Part shown: in pieces, positions 11,656 to 22,536 of the stretch
How positions within the stretch are numbered: the first letter of the stretch is position 1
Layout: each line of letters opens with the position of its first letter
Source: Plantago elongata
Taxonomy: Eukaryota > Streptophyta > Magnoliopsida > Lamiales > Plantaginaceae
DNA length: 32,906 bases
Assembly: GCA_036897095.1 (NCBI GenBank)
Contig: JAYMSP010001371.1
Span: 1 to 32,906 of the forward strand
Direction of reading: 5' to 3'
Position numbers and translations under genes: made by a program
Notes under the pieces: generated by a model
The model's input: the letters and a program-made list of their open reading frames with translations, nothing else
Told to the model about the DNA's origin: nothing
The model's database searches: none

Positions 11656-11923
11656 CCTTTTTCATAAATTACATATCTAAACGGGCGGGTGACATCCTAG
11701 TACAAAACGTGGATGCAAATTTCAGTGTTTAATTGGTGTTTCACATTGACCCATTCAAACCGTAAACAAATATATTTATTAATATATTATTTTTAAAATG
11801 ACAAAATTTATTCATAATAGTAATAATGATTACACGGGCACAAGTAATACTCGTTATACAAGTGCCTCGTTAATAAGCGAATACGAAAATAATACTAAAG
11901 TTCGCGAAATATTCATGAACAAT

Positions 11924-11944
11924 TATATATATATATATATATAT
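11924..11944. repeat. TA dinucleotide microsatellite
   Basis: An uninterrupted run of about ten TA units. Confidence 0.9.
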
Positions 11945-11999
11945 TTTAAATAAAGTAGTAACTGGAGTGGTCAAAATTCGTTCTTCCAACAAGACTGAC

Positions 12000-12968
12000 A
12001 AAGTGGTCCATCAAGTCCACGACTCAATCTATGGTCTTTAAATGAGTCCATCTCAGCCTCACGCGCAGGTTGGACTCCAAGAGGCCGCCGAATCAAGCCA
12101 CCTAGTGGAGTCGTCATCTAACCAAGAGAATTTCATGTTTGCTAACTCATTTTGGCCTCTCTGACTTCCTAGCGGGCCGACAAGTTAGCCAACACACTTA
12201 GCGAGTCTGAGAGACATGCGAGCCAACCTTACTGAACTGACTTGCTTAGTCTGCCAGAAACGAGCTAAATCAACTTCAGACACGTCCAACCCACTTCACA
12301 AGGCTGACCATGTTAGCTTAACGGACTAACTGATCCACATTGCTTGACTTACTTTATTCAGTCAGTAAGCAACCGACTAGACTTAGTCAGCCCACGAAGA
12401 CACTCCTCACCCAAAATATAGGAGAGGTGGGTACGGACTCTAACTGTTGGACGGTCTATATAGAAAGGCAGGCGGAAGAAGAAAAGGATCATCTCATTCA
12501 CACTACGGAAATCCTAGCTATCAGTCGAACGCCTCTCTCTCGATCCTTAGCACTCTAACAGTCAGTAAGACGATAAAACTCTCAGGTTGTCAGTAAGAGG
12601 ATCAAGCTCTCAGGTTGTCAGTCAAACGATCAAGCACCACCTTTCGCCATTCTACCTCGCTTACTGACGACCATTAGTTAGCTCCTTCTCACATGGTCCG
12701 CTAATCCACTGTCGGCAACCATTCCCTCCTTGCCGAACCGTCAACGGGATAAGTCGACCTTCATCATCTCCATCTCTCTCACTGTCATTTTGTTTATTAT
12801 TCTCCACTTAATTACTAACTTGAGCGTTAGAGTTCCTACGGTCGGCACAACATCGGTGTCACCTTGGTACCTTACATCTCTAGGTTTGTTACTTGTTGCA
12901 TTGCAGGTCGTCAGTGCCCCCCAATTCATCAACCTAAATTCAATTGTAGATTCCGAGCATCTACAGTA
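12000..12968 (+). mobile_element. LTR-like remnant, left end uncertain
   Basis: The base composition changes sharply from the AT-rich flanks. There is a TATA element (ctatatag, 12456-12463), a transcribed-leader-like section with cttagcactctaac, and a section ACTTGAGCGTTAGAGTTCC then gcattgcaggt, which resembles the 3' half of LTRs in plant Ty3/gypsy (Tat-type) elements. A CA end is possible at 'gagcatctaca' (about 12965). No primer-binding site follows, so it is a solo LTR or fragment. The left end and any target duplication could not be placed. Small reading frames inside are not convincing genes. Confidence 0.38.
12561..12644 (+). repeat. three tandem copies of a 28-bp unit
   Basis: Units start GTCAGTAAGACGAT, GTCAGTAAGAGGAT and GTCAGTCAAACGAT at 12561, 12589 and 12617. 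They lie just downstream of the TATA element of the LTR-like remnant, in what would be its transcribed leader. Confidence 0.8.
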
Positions 12969-13195
12969 TGTAATATAGTATAATACACATTTTACTTTTT
13001 ATATAGAAATTAGCCAATAATCCTAACCAGTCACATTACCCCTTATGCTTCGCTGTTCACCACTCACCAGGATATTGGAGATGGAAAAGATTAGACGTTC
13101 ATTCTTCATTTTGGATAGTTGTAGAATTGTAGCTCATTTTATGTATGAAGAATGTATGTCATTATGTGCGATCATAATATTTGCCTTAAAAAATA

Positions 13196-13430
13196 CTCCC
13201 TCCATTCCACAATTCCTTTCCATTTTTATTTGTACAAGTTTTAAGAAGTTTGAGTTAAAAAATGGTTTATATAGACAAAATAATAAGTCTATAGTAAAAA
13301 GTAAGAAATAAATTGATAAAGTATATAAGAGAGTGATTAAAGTATTAATAAATAAAATAGTGAGTTTTCATAAAATGGAATGGAACGCCTAAAATGGAAA
13401 AATGAAAAGTTTTAAATGTAATGGAGGGAG
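13196..13430. mobile_element. Stowaway-type MITE, third copy
   Basis: This 235-bp element is flanked by TA on each side. It starts CTCCCTCCATTCCACAATTCC and ends AAATGTAATGGAGGGAG, with the outer 11 bp perfectly inverted. It is non-coding. Confidence 0.8.
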
Positions 13431-13432
13431 TA

Positions 13433-13940
13433 GTTTTCAGAGACCTTTTATTTTATTTTTATAATATTTTTGCTTGATTTTTTTGGTTGTTAACAACGAA
13501 CAAAACTGTTTGCGAACACGACCTTCACGAATAAAATTTTAACGAACTCTAACAAACATCTCAAAATCTTAACGAACTGAACATGGACTAGTGAATGAGT
13601 TATTCAATGGACACGTACACGAAAATCCTTAACGAACAATTATTCAATAAGTGTCCATGTTCAATTCGTTCTGTTTGATTACCCCTAGAGTTTACGGTCC
13701 ATTTTAATTGAGTTGGAATTTACTTTTCTATTTGGTCATCCATTATAATGAAAATATCATTGTTATGTTGTAATTTAATTCAACTCACCACCTCAAGACC
13801 TACATGACAAACCTACAAAAATACATTTAGAAGTTTAATAAAATTTTTTATAAGAGACGGACTCTATCTAGAGACGACCTACGTTACCAATAAAATTAAT
13901 TTATTTTATTAATAAAAATGTGTATGTTTTTAACAACATA
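13433..13940. other. AT-rich stretch, nothing firm
   Basis: The motif AACGAAC recurs, in part as an imperfect inverted arrangement around 13495-13670. This may be an old repeat fragment. No gene was recognised. Confidence 0.4.
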
Positions 13941-15463
13941 TGTAGAACCCCGACTTTTTTCCGTATTTATTATTATATTATTTTATAATTAAAAAAATAG
14001 AAATTAATTATTATTTTTAGTTGGCTTTATTTCATCTCGAATATCATCCCTTCGAATTCGTATTTATTGAAATTTATTTACGAATTATTTGAAGTCCAGA
14101 ATGATTTAAGTTTATGTACCCCTTGTGCTCTAGTCTATTCACGCCCCATCTTCTTCATCAGCTCTTTTCTTCTTCCACGTTTTTTTACTCCCAGTCTCCT
14201 TACATTTCCTTTTCCTTCTTCGATCCTCCAGCCTCCCATGATCCGCCTCCCAAATTGACTACCATGATCGCCACCCTCCACTACCGCACCTATTCTCCAT
14301 CACCATCGCACCGCCTCGCCTCATAAGCTCCACCCATTTGCCCGATCGATTCGCCATCATCTCTCTGATCACACATGTTCTCCGCACCACTACCACTGCC
14401 AATCACCGCCACCACTGTCACCTCTCAATTCGCAATTTCAACCCACCATCCACCTGTACCGCCCAACATCTCGATTTGCTCCATCAGTCGATCATCTCCC
14501 ATCGATCGACTTTGATCGTCCCCACTGAAGTCACACATACGTCCAATTCGATCGGCTCTTACCCGCTTCGATTAACTCTTCCGGTAAGTGATGTTCCTCT
14601 TATTGATTAAGTTTGGGTTGTGAGTGGTGCGGATTGTTTGTGTGTTTCATATTCGTTCTTGTTTTATTCGGGTAGAACTTTCCATGATTCTTCAAATTGT
14701 TTCCGTTACTCAATTCGTCCTTGTTACTGTCCTTGTCAATCAATTTGTGATTGTATTACTGTATTTGTGTTTAATCGTGTTGTTGAGTACGTCGTGCCCT
14801 GTTTTGGTTAGCTGTGCTGATTGTCGATTGTTGTGTGTGCGACTTTCTGTTGTCTGCTGCATATTGGCTAATCTGAATTGTGATTCTGATGTCGTAATTC
14901 GTACCCTGTTTCTCAGTTTACTGTAGCATTCGGATAGTGGTTGCTGTGGTGGTTGGAGGGTTAGGTGTATGTCGAATTTGTGCTCCTGCTTGTTCAATTT
15001 CATATGGCTTGTTGGAGTTGAATCAATTTTGTCATGTCCGAACTGATTTCAATTTATTCATGTTTGATTGGTTTGGTTTTGGATTCTTTATTCCCAATCC
15101 CACCCGTTCGACTGTGGATGTGTTGATTATGGTTTCCAGCCCCTGCTTGTTTGTTCTAGAATAGATTATGAAGTCCTCGGGTTTTGAGTGTGTGGTTGAG
15201 TAGTTTTACCTTGAGTTTTCTTGATCCTTTTGACATTCTGTAATGAGAGATTCAAAATCTTGTTTATGTGATGGTTGTAAAGAGAATTGAATCGGTGTAT
15301 GCTGGTGTGACTCGCTTATGCTTATTGGACTTATCTATGCTTGTTCGACTTGTTTGTGCTCGTTTGTGGGGATTTAAGGGAAATTTTATTAGTTTTAGAT
15401 TGATTCCTTACTAGTCAGTACTTTTATCCAGGAACTTCACACTCTGAGAATCGACAAGGAACC

Positions 15464-15490
15464 TTTAAAAGGTTTAAAAGGTTTAAAAGG
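15464..15490. repeat. three tandem TTTAAAAGG units
   Basis: A perfect 9-bp repeat inside the solo LTR. Confidence 0.85.
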
Positions 15491-15666
15491 TGGGTGTTCT
15501 TAAAACCGTTTTCGAAAACCTGGAAGTACTAGCCTGTATATATACGTATTGCATAAAAGATATTTTCAACTCATGATCTTTTAAATATTGCATCGAAGCT
15601 CACATGCTTCAACTGAAACTTGATTTCTTTACGAAAGATTGATTTGAAAATATATATCTATATATT

Positions 15667-15690
15667 ATTGATTGATTGATTGATTGATTG
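15667..15690. repeat. ATTG tetranucleotide microsatellite
   Basis: About six ATTG units inside the solo LTR, followed by more scattered GATTGATT motifs to about 15960. Confidence 0.9.
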
Positions 15691-16442
15691 TTTGATTGAA
15701 CGAACGAACTGTGCGCAATTGTGGTGGAGGTTTCCTTGTGGATAGCTTGGGCAGTTGTGTATGTCAAGTTATTTATTAGGTTCCTCTGCTTACTACTCCT
15801 TTTGAGCAGAAACCGCCGAGGTCTTGGGAGTAGTAGTGTTTCACCCCGTACCATGGCGGGTATTGATGGATTGATTGATTGAGAGGAGTTATAAGGGCTC
15901 GAGTTGGGGTTATAAGGATGACTGCACCAACAAATCATTGATTGATTGCAATGATTAAAAGATTGTATATTGATATTATTCTGCATGTTATGAATTTCTT
16001 ATTGATATGTTAATGATCACTCTCACATACGAACACCACTGAGATTTTCGTCTCAGACTCTTTCCTTTTCCTTCCTTGTAGATTCTGAAGTTTAGTGATG
16101 GACCGAGTTGGGTAGACGTTCAACAAGTTGAGTGATTTTTGGTTAAGTGGGATTTTTATACTTTTTATTCCACTGCTTGTAAAATAATAATTGTCAGTAC
16201 TGGTTTATATTCCGCTACTTTTGAAAATAGTCTGTTTCACAAGTCAACTGTTCAATTTTAGCTTCTCAATGTTTATGGAATGTCTTTCTATTATCGATTG
16301 AACGCCTCTATTGTTTTAAAAATTATTCCAAATTTTCGGGGCGTTACAACATTAGTCTTGTTATAATATTAAAAAATATAAACGTTGAGAACATCGGTGT
16401 TTTAATTAATACAACGTCGATTTTCAAAAGACTTTAGATTGA

Positions 16443-17304
16443 ACTTGTTCAACATACCTTTTGCATACTTTGTTTGACGAATGAATATTCCATCATCGAG
16501 TTGTTTGACTTGCAATCACAGGAAATAACTCAATTCTCCCATCATGCTCATCTCAAATTTTCTCTTCATGAGATTTGCGAAGTCATCACAAAGTTGCTCG
16601 TCTTTAGATCCAAATATAATGCCATCTACATATGCTTGAATTAAAAGTAGTTTCCCATCATGATTTAAGGTAGATAAAATTTTATCAACTTCACCCTTCT
16701 TAATATCACTTTCCAGAAGGTATTTGGCCAAAGTGTCATACCATGCTCTTGGAGCATGTTTCAGTCCATAAAGAGCCTTTTGAAGCTTATAGACCATTCT
16801 ACTTTCTGAGAAAACTTCAAAGCCTCGTGGTTGATCAACATAGACTTCCTGAGCAAGTTAACCATTCAGAAATGCACTTTTTACATCCATTTGGTAAACT
16901 TTAAAGTCATTATAAGCTGCAAAGGCTAGAAATAGTCTGATTGCATCGAATCTTGCAACTTGTACATATGACTCATCAAAATCTAAGCATTCAGTTTGGG
17001 TAAATCCCTTGGCAACCAACCTAGCCTTGTTTCTGGTTATTTCACTAGACTCGTCCATTTTGTTTCTGAAAACCCACTTAGTTCCAATCACAAATATTCC
17101 TTCTACAAATAGAACTAGTTTCCAGACCTTGTTTCTCTCAAATTGATCCAATTCTTCTGGCATTGCAGAGATCCAGTCTTGATCCTTGAATGCATCTTCA
17201 ATAGTCTTAGGTTTAATAAATGAGATAAAACACCCAAAGAGCGAATCAAAAATTTCAACGATTGCTCTCCTAGTTCTAACACCTTGATCAATAGGACCAA
17301 TCAC
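16443..17304 (-). pseudogene. copia reverse transcriptase, broken
   Basis: The frame from 17304 shows the typical start of copia RT: an EDAFKDQDWISAMPEE block, then WVFRNKMDE, KARLVAKGFTQ and MDVKSAFLNG. A stop at 16858-16860 interrupts it right after FLNG. The same frame continues with YVDQPRGFE, LQKALYGLKHAPRAWY and the catalytic box, which reads YVDG instead of YVDD (Gly codon at 16621-16623). After a further break, weaker similarity continues to about 16443 (KYAKGMLNKF). The stop, the lost aspartate and the missing RNase H make it inactive. Confidence 0.85.
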
Positions 17305-17732
17305 ATCCTCTTTGCAGGATGGTCTCTAACCCACTTCATAATAGGTTTTGAACTAGTAGGGTCACTATCTACGTGATCTGAATGTGAATCACTATGATTA
17401 TGACTTGATACTTCTTCATTATCACTGATATTTTGTAAACTAGAAGTGCGGTAAATATCAGATACTTATTCAGTGTGAGAGATTTATGGAACACGACTTT
17501 TAGAGAGGTCATTCCCAGAATGGTCTCTACGATGAGTATTCTCAGTTTCCATTATAGAATCCTCATAGGAAATTCTTCATCATGTCTAAGAGTCATCTGG
17601 TTGTTACTAGACACATCATGTTTTTCTTCGCCAGACTCATACTCTATATTAATGACAAAGTTCCTCCTTTTTTAGGGTTCTTCTTCAGAATCTTTAACTA
17701 TAAGTTCTTTGAACCTGTCTGAGAGCTCTTCA

Positions 17733-18652
17733 TCAAAGGGTATTTTTTTTGTTTCCTTCATAGAATACCACATGAACTGATTCTTCAATCTTCTTTATTC
17801 CCTTGTTGTATACTCTATAGGCTTTGCTATTCATAGAATAACCAAGAAATACACCTTCATCTGTCTTTGGTTGAAATGTTCTCAAATATTCTTTTCCATT
17901 GTTAAGAACAAAAAATTTACAACTAAACACTTTCAGAAGTTTGATATTAGGGGGTCTGCTAAGAAAAAGCTCATAAGGAGTTTTGTCATGGTGTTTGTTT
18001 ATCAAGCATCTGTTCTGAGTGTAGCATGTTGTATTTACAGCTTCAACCCAATAAATTTCACTTATTTCAGTGTCAACTAGCATTGTCCTTGCAGCTTCTT
18101 TAAGGGTCCTATTCATCCTTTCAGCAACACCATTTTGTTGTGGTGTCCTTACAGAAGTAGTTGATGTTGTATACCTTTGCAGGTACACAACTCTTTTATT
18201 TACTGGTTGACAAATTCAGTACCATGGTCTGTTTTGATTGCAGATGCCTTGTCATTTTTTATGACTTCAAGCTTGTTCATCATGTTTGGTATCTCCACCC
18301 TAGCATCAGATTTTTAATTCAGAAAGACAACCCAGGTAAACATAGAGAAGTTATCTACAACAACTAGACAATACTTATTGCCTGCATAACTAGTTACATA
18401 TGATTCAATAAGATCCATATGTAATAGTTCCAGTGGTCTAACACATGAATTTATGGTTTTGGACATGAAAGAGGTTTTAGATTGTTTCCCTAATTTACAA
18501 GCAGAGCTGTCACCGTCCTTTCTGAATGTTGTTTTAGGTAATCCAACCACTAACTCTTTCTTGACAAGCTTGTTCAGAGTTTTCAAATACAAGTGACTCA
18601 TTCTCTTGTGCCATAACCAGTGTTCTTCAGTGTGACCTGATTGACTCACCAT
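17733..18652 (-). pseudogene. copia pre-integrase and integrase, frameshifted
   Basis: The first frame (18652-18314) has the pre-integrase zinc-binding pattern in WLWHKRMSHL and CKLGKQ, then HMDLIES, where the first catalytic Asp lies, and DNFSMFTWVVFLN. A frameshift near 18190-18310 leads to a second frame (18188-17733) with VRTPQQNGVAERMNRT, which carries the catalytic Glu in VAERMN, and a C-terminal part with VFLGYSMNSKAYRVYN. Between the integrase end and RT (17305-17732), only poorly conserved linker sequence is visible. Confidence 0.85.
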
Positions 18653-19690
18653 GAGACATTCTTCAGTTGTGGTAGATGTTCAATCAACGATATGTAGACT
18701 TCCTTTCTGCCTAACAACCAAGGCTGTCTGCTTTGACTCATTGTCAATGAATTTGTAGATATTCGATTTTATCTTCACCGAATATCCCCTATCTTGAAAT
18801 TGGCTCATGCTTAGAAGATTATATTCAATCCTTTAACATGTAATATGCCAGAGATTGTTAGGGATCCCAATTTGACGTTGTCAAATCATATGGAAGGATT
18901 TAATTCTCCTCGAGCAAACCTTATGTTTGGTCCATCAATTATCAGATGTTGCCAATTTCAGTGGCTTGGGATTGCTTCCACTTCTGATCATTGCTATAAC
19001 CAATTCTAGCTTTCCACGATCGTTCTTGTCCTTCCTTATATTGTTTAATGAGGACCTTCCTGATAGCAAGATAGCCAATACCATTTCGAGCATCATTGAC
19101 TTTCTGAACACGATTTTTAGCAGCCTTACTAGTCTCTGCATCATCCCTATATCCATAGAATGGTATAGTGGGAAATACACCAAGTCCGGCGATGCTTCCC
19201 TTTCTAGTAATACAACATTGTGGATGATCACAAGTCTGAGGATCATGTTTCTTTTCAGAAACCTTTTCCACATGTTTCTTTAGAATCTGCTGTTCCTTCA
19301 AAGGTTTGGTCACAACTGCATTTCTTTTGTTAAGAACCTTAGCTTTCTGACCAATGCTATAGGTTTCTTTGGAACCAATCTGTTGACTTTACAAAGGTCA
19401 ACCTTTCATCGATCTTTTTCAGAAGAGTGGAGCTACTTGATTGTGCATCAAGTCCAAGTCATCCTTTCTCATAAGGATCTCTCATAAATGATTGAACCTC
19501 CGTGAGAGTGTTACTAGCTTTGAAAAATGATTTGAAGGAGACCTATTTCTTTTTGAATTCATCATTTTTCGAAAGAAGCTTCTTGAATTTCCTATTTAGC
19601 TCATTCAAGGCTAGTTAATGAGAATTTTCATTCTCCGATATCTGAGACTTTAGTGATGCTATTTCAATGTCCTTTCTTTCAGATATCTTG
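18653..19690 (-). pseudogene. copia gag end / protease region, heavily decayed
   Basis: Minus-strand fragments are open in several frames (19313-18942, 19273-18935), with no clear Asp-Thr/Ser-Gly protease box. Lysine-rich stretches and a Cys/His cluster (DPQTCDHPQCC, about 19238) are visible. The region sits where the protease of a copia element belongs. Stops before the pre-integrase start confirm decay. Confidence 0.5.
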
Positions 19691-19691
19691 G

Positions 19692-21050
19692 TCAAGTTAG
19701 AAACATCTTTTTCAAGAGTTTCTTTGCATTCCTCCAGAATCTTAGTTTTTGATTCAACAACCAAGAATTTTCACTCATATCGATCAAGTTGGAGATGTCG
19801 GGACCCACAATCTCAGCAACTCCACACATGTCATTCTTCTTCTTGCCAAAGTCGATTACATCATGAGTAATTCCGCACAATTCTGGTGATGGTAATTTTG
19901 GATCATCTGAGTCTTCATCATCAGCACCTGACTCAATGTCCAAAGCATTAAGTTGAATTTGAATCTTCTTTCTCTCTTCAGTGAGCAAGGCCCTCTGAGT
20001 TCTTTTGAAAGTTCTTCTCTCCTTTTTGTCACTAGTCTTAAGCTTATTGAAAGCAGGACAATCACGTTTGAAGTGACTGGGTTTCTGTCAATAGAACCAG
20101 ATATCATTTCCAATTTCAATGATGTTAGTACTAACAACTTTTCGAGTAGGATTGTTCAGAGAGCTGTTCATTTGAATGTTCTTGTACTGATGATAGTTTG
20201 GGCCCAGATGCTTTTTCAGCTTCTCTTTTGATTTTCTCCTTTCTATCTCTTGGCTCACATATTTCTTCATGTGACGCACATCAAGAGGATTTTCATCAGA
20301 TACTTCTTTGGTATCCTTTTTTTCAGAAGTACCTTGTGTGACTAGAGCAACAATTTAACAACTTTTTAGCTGCAGCCAATCTACATTGGGTTTTCTCATA
20401 GTCCACAGTGGCTAAATTTGAAAAGAGTTCCAATGGAGTGATTTGTGGCATATCTTGGTTAAAGTAAAAATATTGGGTGTGTTCCCAATTTTGGTTCAAA
20501 CTTCTGACAATGATTTTCACCTTCTCATAAATTCGAATATATGTCACTTTCTTCAAGTGCAGCCATATCACTCATGAGAGTTGTAAATCGAAATCAAGTT
20601 CTTCCAGAGTTTCAATGGGACCCTGTTTGAAGTTTTGGAACTTCAATTTCAGAAATTTGAACTTGTTTTCCTTGATTTTCTTAGTTCCAACACAGATTTC
20701 TTCAATCAATTGCCAGACAACTTTCACCGTCTTAGCACACCACAGTTTGCATTGTATATGCTCAGGTGTCGATCGAATGATGATGTTACGAGCTTGACCA
20801 TCCAACCCGTGTCTCTTGGAATATTCCGATGTCCAGAATTCACGAGGCTTGTCTTCATACTCAACCTGACCAGTAGCAACACGACCACTATCACTAGTCG
20901 AAGTGTCACTACCTTCGACATCCTTATTAGCGGTTCTCCGACCACCAGACACTCTAGTGACTTGTTTGAGATGTCTGATTTTGACTGGTCCTTCCTTGAT
21001 GACATAGATCATCTCATAGGTTTTAGGATCAGAGCATCACTCAGTGACAT
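19692..21050 (-). pseudogene. copia gag, broken in several places
   Basis: Frame pieces 21012-20572, 20571-20323, 20279-20088 and 20137-19692 together resemble copia Gag of the UBN2 type (EICVGTKKIKENKFK, EKVKIIVRSLNQNWE). A zinc knuckle follows near 20050-20100 as FY*QKPSHFKRDC: the spacing of a CCHC knuckle is kept, but one Cys position is Trp and the next is a stop codon. An acidic section (SGADDEDSDDPK) follows. The earliest possible ATG, near 21050, runs into a stop after 13 codons. Confidence 0.75.
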
Positions 21051-21153
21051 ACCTGCACACTTAACGCACAAATTAAAACGTCCTCAGAAAGCAACAAAAA
21101 CCTTTACCTATCTGGGGGATCGAGGTTTAGTGCAGAAGGTTTGGGAACCTCCA

Positions 21154-21165
21154 GCTCTGATACCA
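21154..21165 (-). other. primer-binding site for initiator Met-tRNA
   Basis: The minus strand reads TGGTATCAGAGC, the standard plant copia primer site complementary to the 3' end of initiator tRNA-Met. It lies 2 bp inside the LTR end (CCAACA|AG|TGG). Confidence 0.92.
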
Positions 21166-21202
21166 CTTGTTGGTCCAGATAATGGGAAAGGAAAAGACTA
21201 GA

Positions 21203-21224
21203 GGGGGGGGGGGGGGGGGGGGGG
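21203..21224. repeat. 22-bp homopolymer G run
   Basis: Uninterrupted G run (C on the element's strand) about 35 bp from the primer-binding site, in the LTR. Its length may be affected by sequencing error. Confidence 0.85.
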
Positions 21225-22037
21225 AGAGGTGAATAGTCTTTTCAAACTTTTGTCGATAAACACGATTTTTCATATACTTGAAGGTATCTGATACTTATAT
21301 TCAGAGAGCAGAAGACCTAATGAGATAGACAAATGAGTTTGTGCTTTGCAATAGTAAATGTGTGTGTTGCTGAAATGTAAATACTGAAAATAAATGACAC
21401 AACAAGTATAATGGTACCAGGAGGTGGCGTAATCCTCCAACTACTTCATTCGACCTTCAGATACCTATAATCCACTAGAACAAATAATTGAATTCACCTT
21501 ACAATTGATCCTATTCCAAGATTCCTAAAACAAATGGTTTCCAACCAAATGTTCCACCTGAGTTGTTCCCTAGCTCCTAGAGCCAAGTACTTCATGTACT
21601 CAAGATAACCTTGGAGCTATTCCTTGATTTCCCAAACAAGTACATCATGTACTCCACTCCTTAATGGTGTTTGGTTACGTTGTTTGTTAGGTGAGCTTCT
21701 CTTTATAACTTTTCAGTTATGTCGAGAGAGCTTGAAGAATCAAGACTACTTAATATACTTATTCTATGTATGGTAGCTTTCTCTTTTACTGACCCAAGTT
21801 TATGAGATTTTTTCAAGAGAATAAATCTCAGATAGTTATCCACAGATTCAACTCTTTCACAAATTACAATACTTGTTGAATGATCAGAACACTTAGAACT
21901 ACTAGTGAATTCTCGAGCTTGTTAGTCTCAACATAAGCTTAGAGAATGATAGTGAGATGCTTGAGAGAATAGTTGCTTGATATGTAGATATGAGCGTAGT
22001 TCGAATGCGTGTGTATTTCTTAGCTTCTAAGTGTATA

Positions 22038-22045
22038 TATTTATA
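22038..22045 (-). promoter_or_regulatory. TATA box of the copia LTR
   Basis: TATAAATA on the minus strand, about 490 bp after the LTR start and 870 bp before its end, a plausible U3/R border position. Confidence 0.5.
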
Positions 22046-22536
22046 GATTAATTTGATAGTCGTTTGAATAATATCCATTAGACATATTTCAAATTTAATC
22101 CGTTTATATCTTGAAATTAGTACTCCCATGCGTATATCTCTTTTCAGAAAGTTATGCATGTGATTGTGACATTTCTGTCAAGCATTAAAAGCATTGTACT
22201 ATATTTCGTCATGTAGTCTCAACAGATGCATGTAGCTTTCTGAAGCTTCACATGTTCCATCTCTCATAAAACTGTTGTCTCAGAAACTTAGTTGTAACTT
22301 TGTTTTGTAAACAAAACACAAGTTTATATTTAGGTTTCTGGAAGCAACTATCTGATGAGACTTTCCTCCATTATCTTCAGATAGTTTTGTGCAAAAGGTC
22401 ATCTCTTTTGCTTGGATGCCTCCTTCTTGGTCTTCTTTGAACTAAATAAAAATTACATTCAGAGTCCTAACATCCTATTATAAGGTTTCTAAGTCATTCT
22501 GTTGAGTGATCAAAATACTAACAGATATTCCTAACA

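Larger units (their letters stand above)
13941..16348 (+). mobile_element. solo LTR of a Ty3/gypsy (chromovirus-like) element
   Basis: It starts TGTAGAACCCCGA and ends TCGGGGCGTTACA, near-perfect terminal inverted repeats of the TGTAACACCCC type found on Del/Tekay-like chromovirus LTRs. The flanks are ACATA on the left and ACATT on the right, a 5-bp target duplication with one mismatch. The length is 2408 bp. No primer-binding site, polypurine tract or gag-pol sequence adjoins it, so recombination between two LTRs probably left this one. C-rich and then T/G-rich sections inside, including ccggtaagtg at 14580, resemble leader sequence of such long LTRs. Its reading frames (14067-15164) lack family features. 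Confidence 0.75.
16431..22536 (-). mobile_element. decayed Ty1/copia retrotransposon, truncated at its 3' end
   Basis: On the minus strand the order is LTR (22536-21168), primer-binding site, gag, a protease-region remnant, integrase, then reverse transcriptase. This order (integrase before RT) defines Ty1/copia. The coding part stops inside RT at about 16431, so the end of RT, RNase H, the polypurine tract and the 3' LTR are missing. Many stops and frameshifts show it is inactive. It lies inside a copy of a Tat-lineage ORF, whose sequence resumes exactly at 22537. Confidence 0.85.
21168..22536 (-). repeat. 5' LTR of the copia element
   Basis: Read on the minus strand it starts TGTTAGGAATATCTG and ends CCAACA next to the primer-binding site, 1369 bp. 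A TATA-like element sits in its middle and a C22 run near its end. No second LTR was found in the window, so insertion age cannot be estimated. Confidence 0.85.

Noticed and set aside
12340-12978. Short ORFs in the 12-kb LTR-like region
   Set aside because: They overlap TATA, repeat and LTR-end signals and have no domain similarity.
14067-15164. Chain of overlapping reading frames on both strands
   Set aside because: Inside the solo LTR; they consist of low-complexity C/T-rich sequence without conserved motifs.
15667-15690. CRISPR-like direct repeats
   Set aside because: Simple ATTG microsatellite without spacers in a plant LTR.
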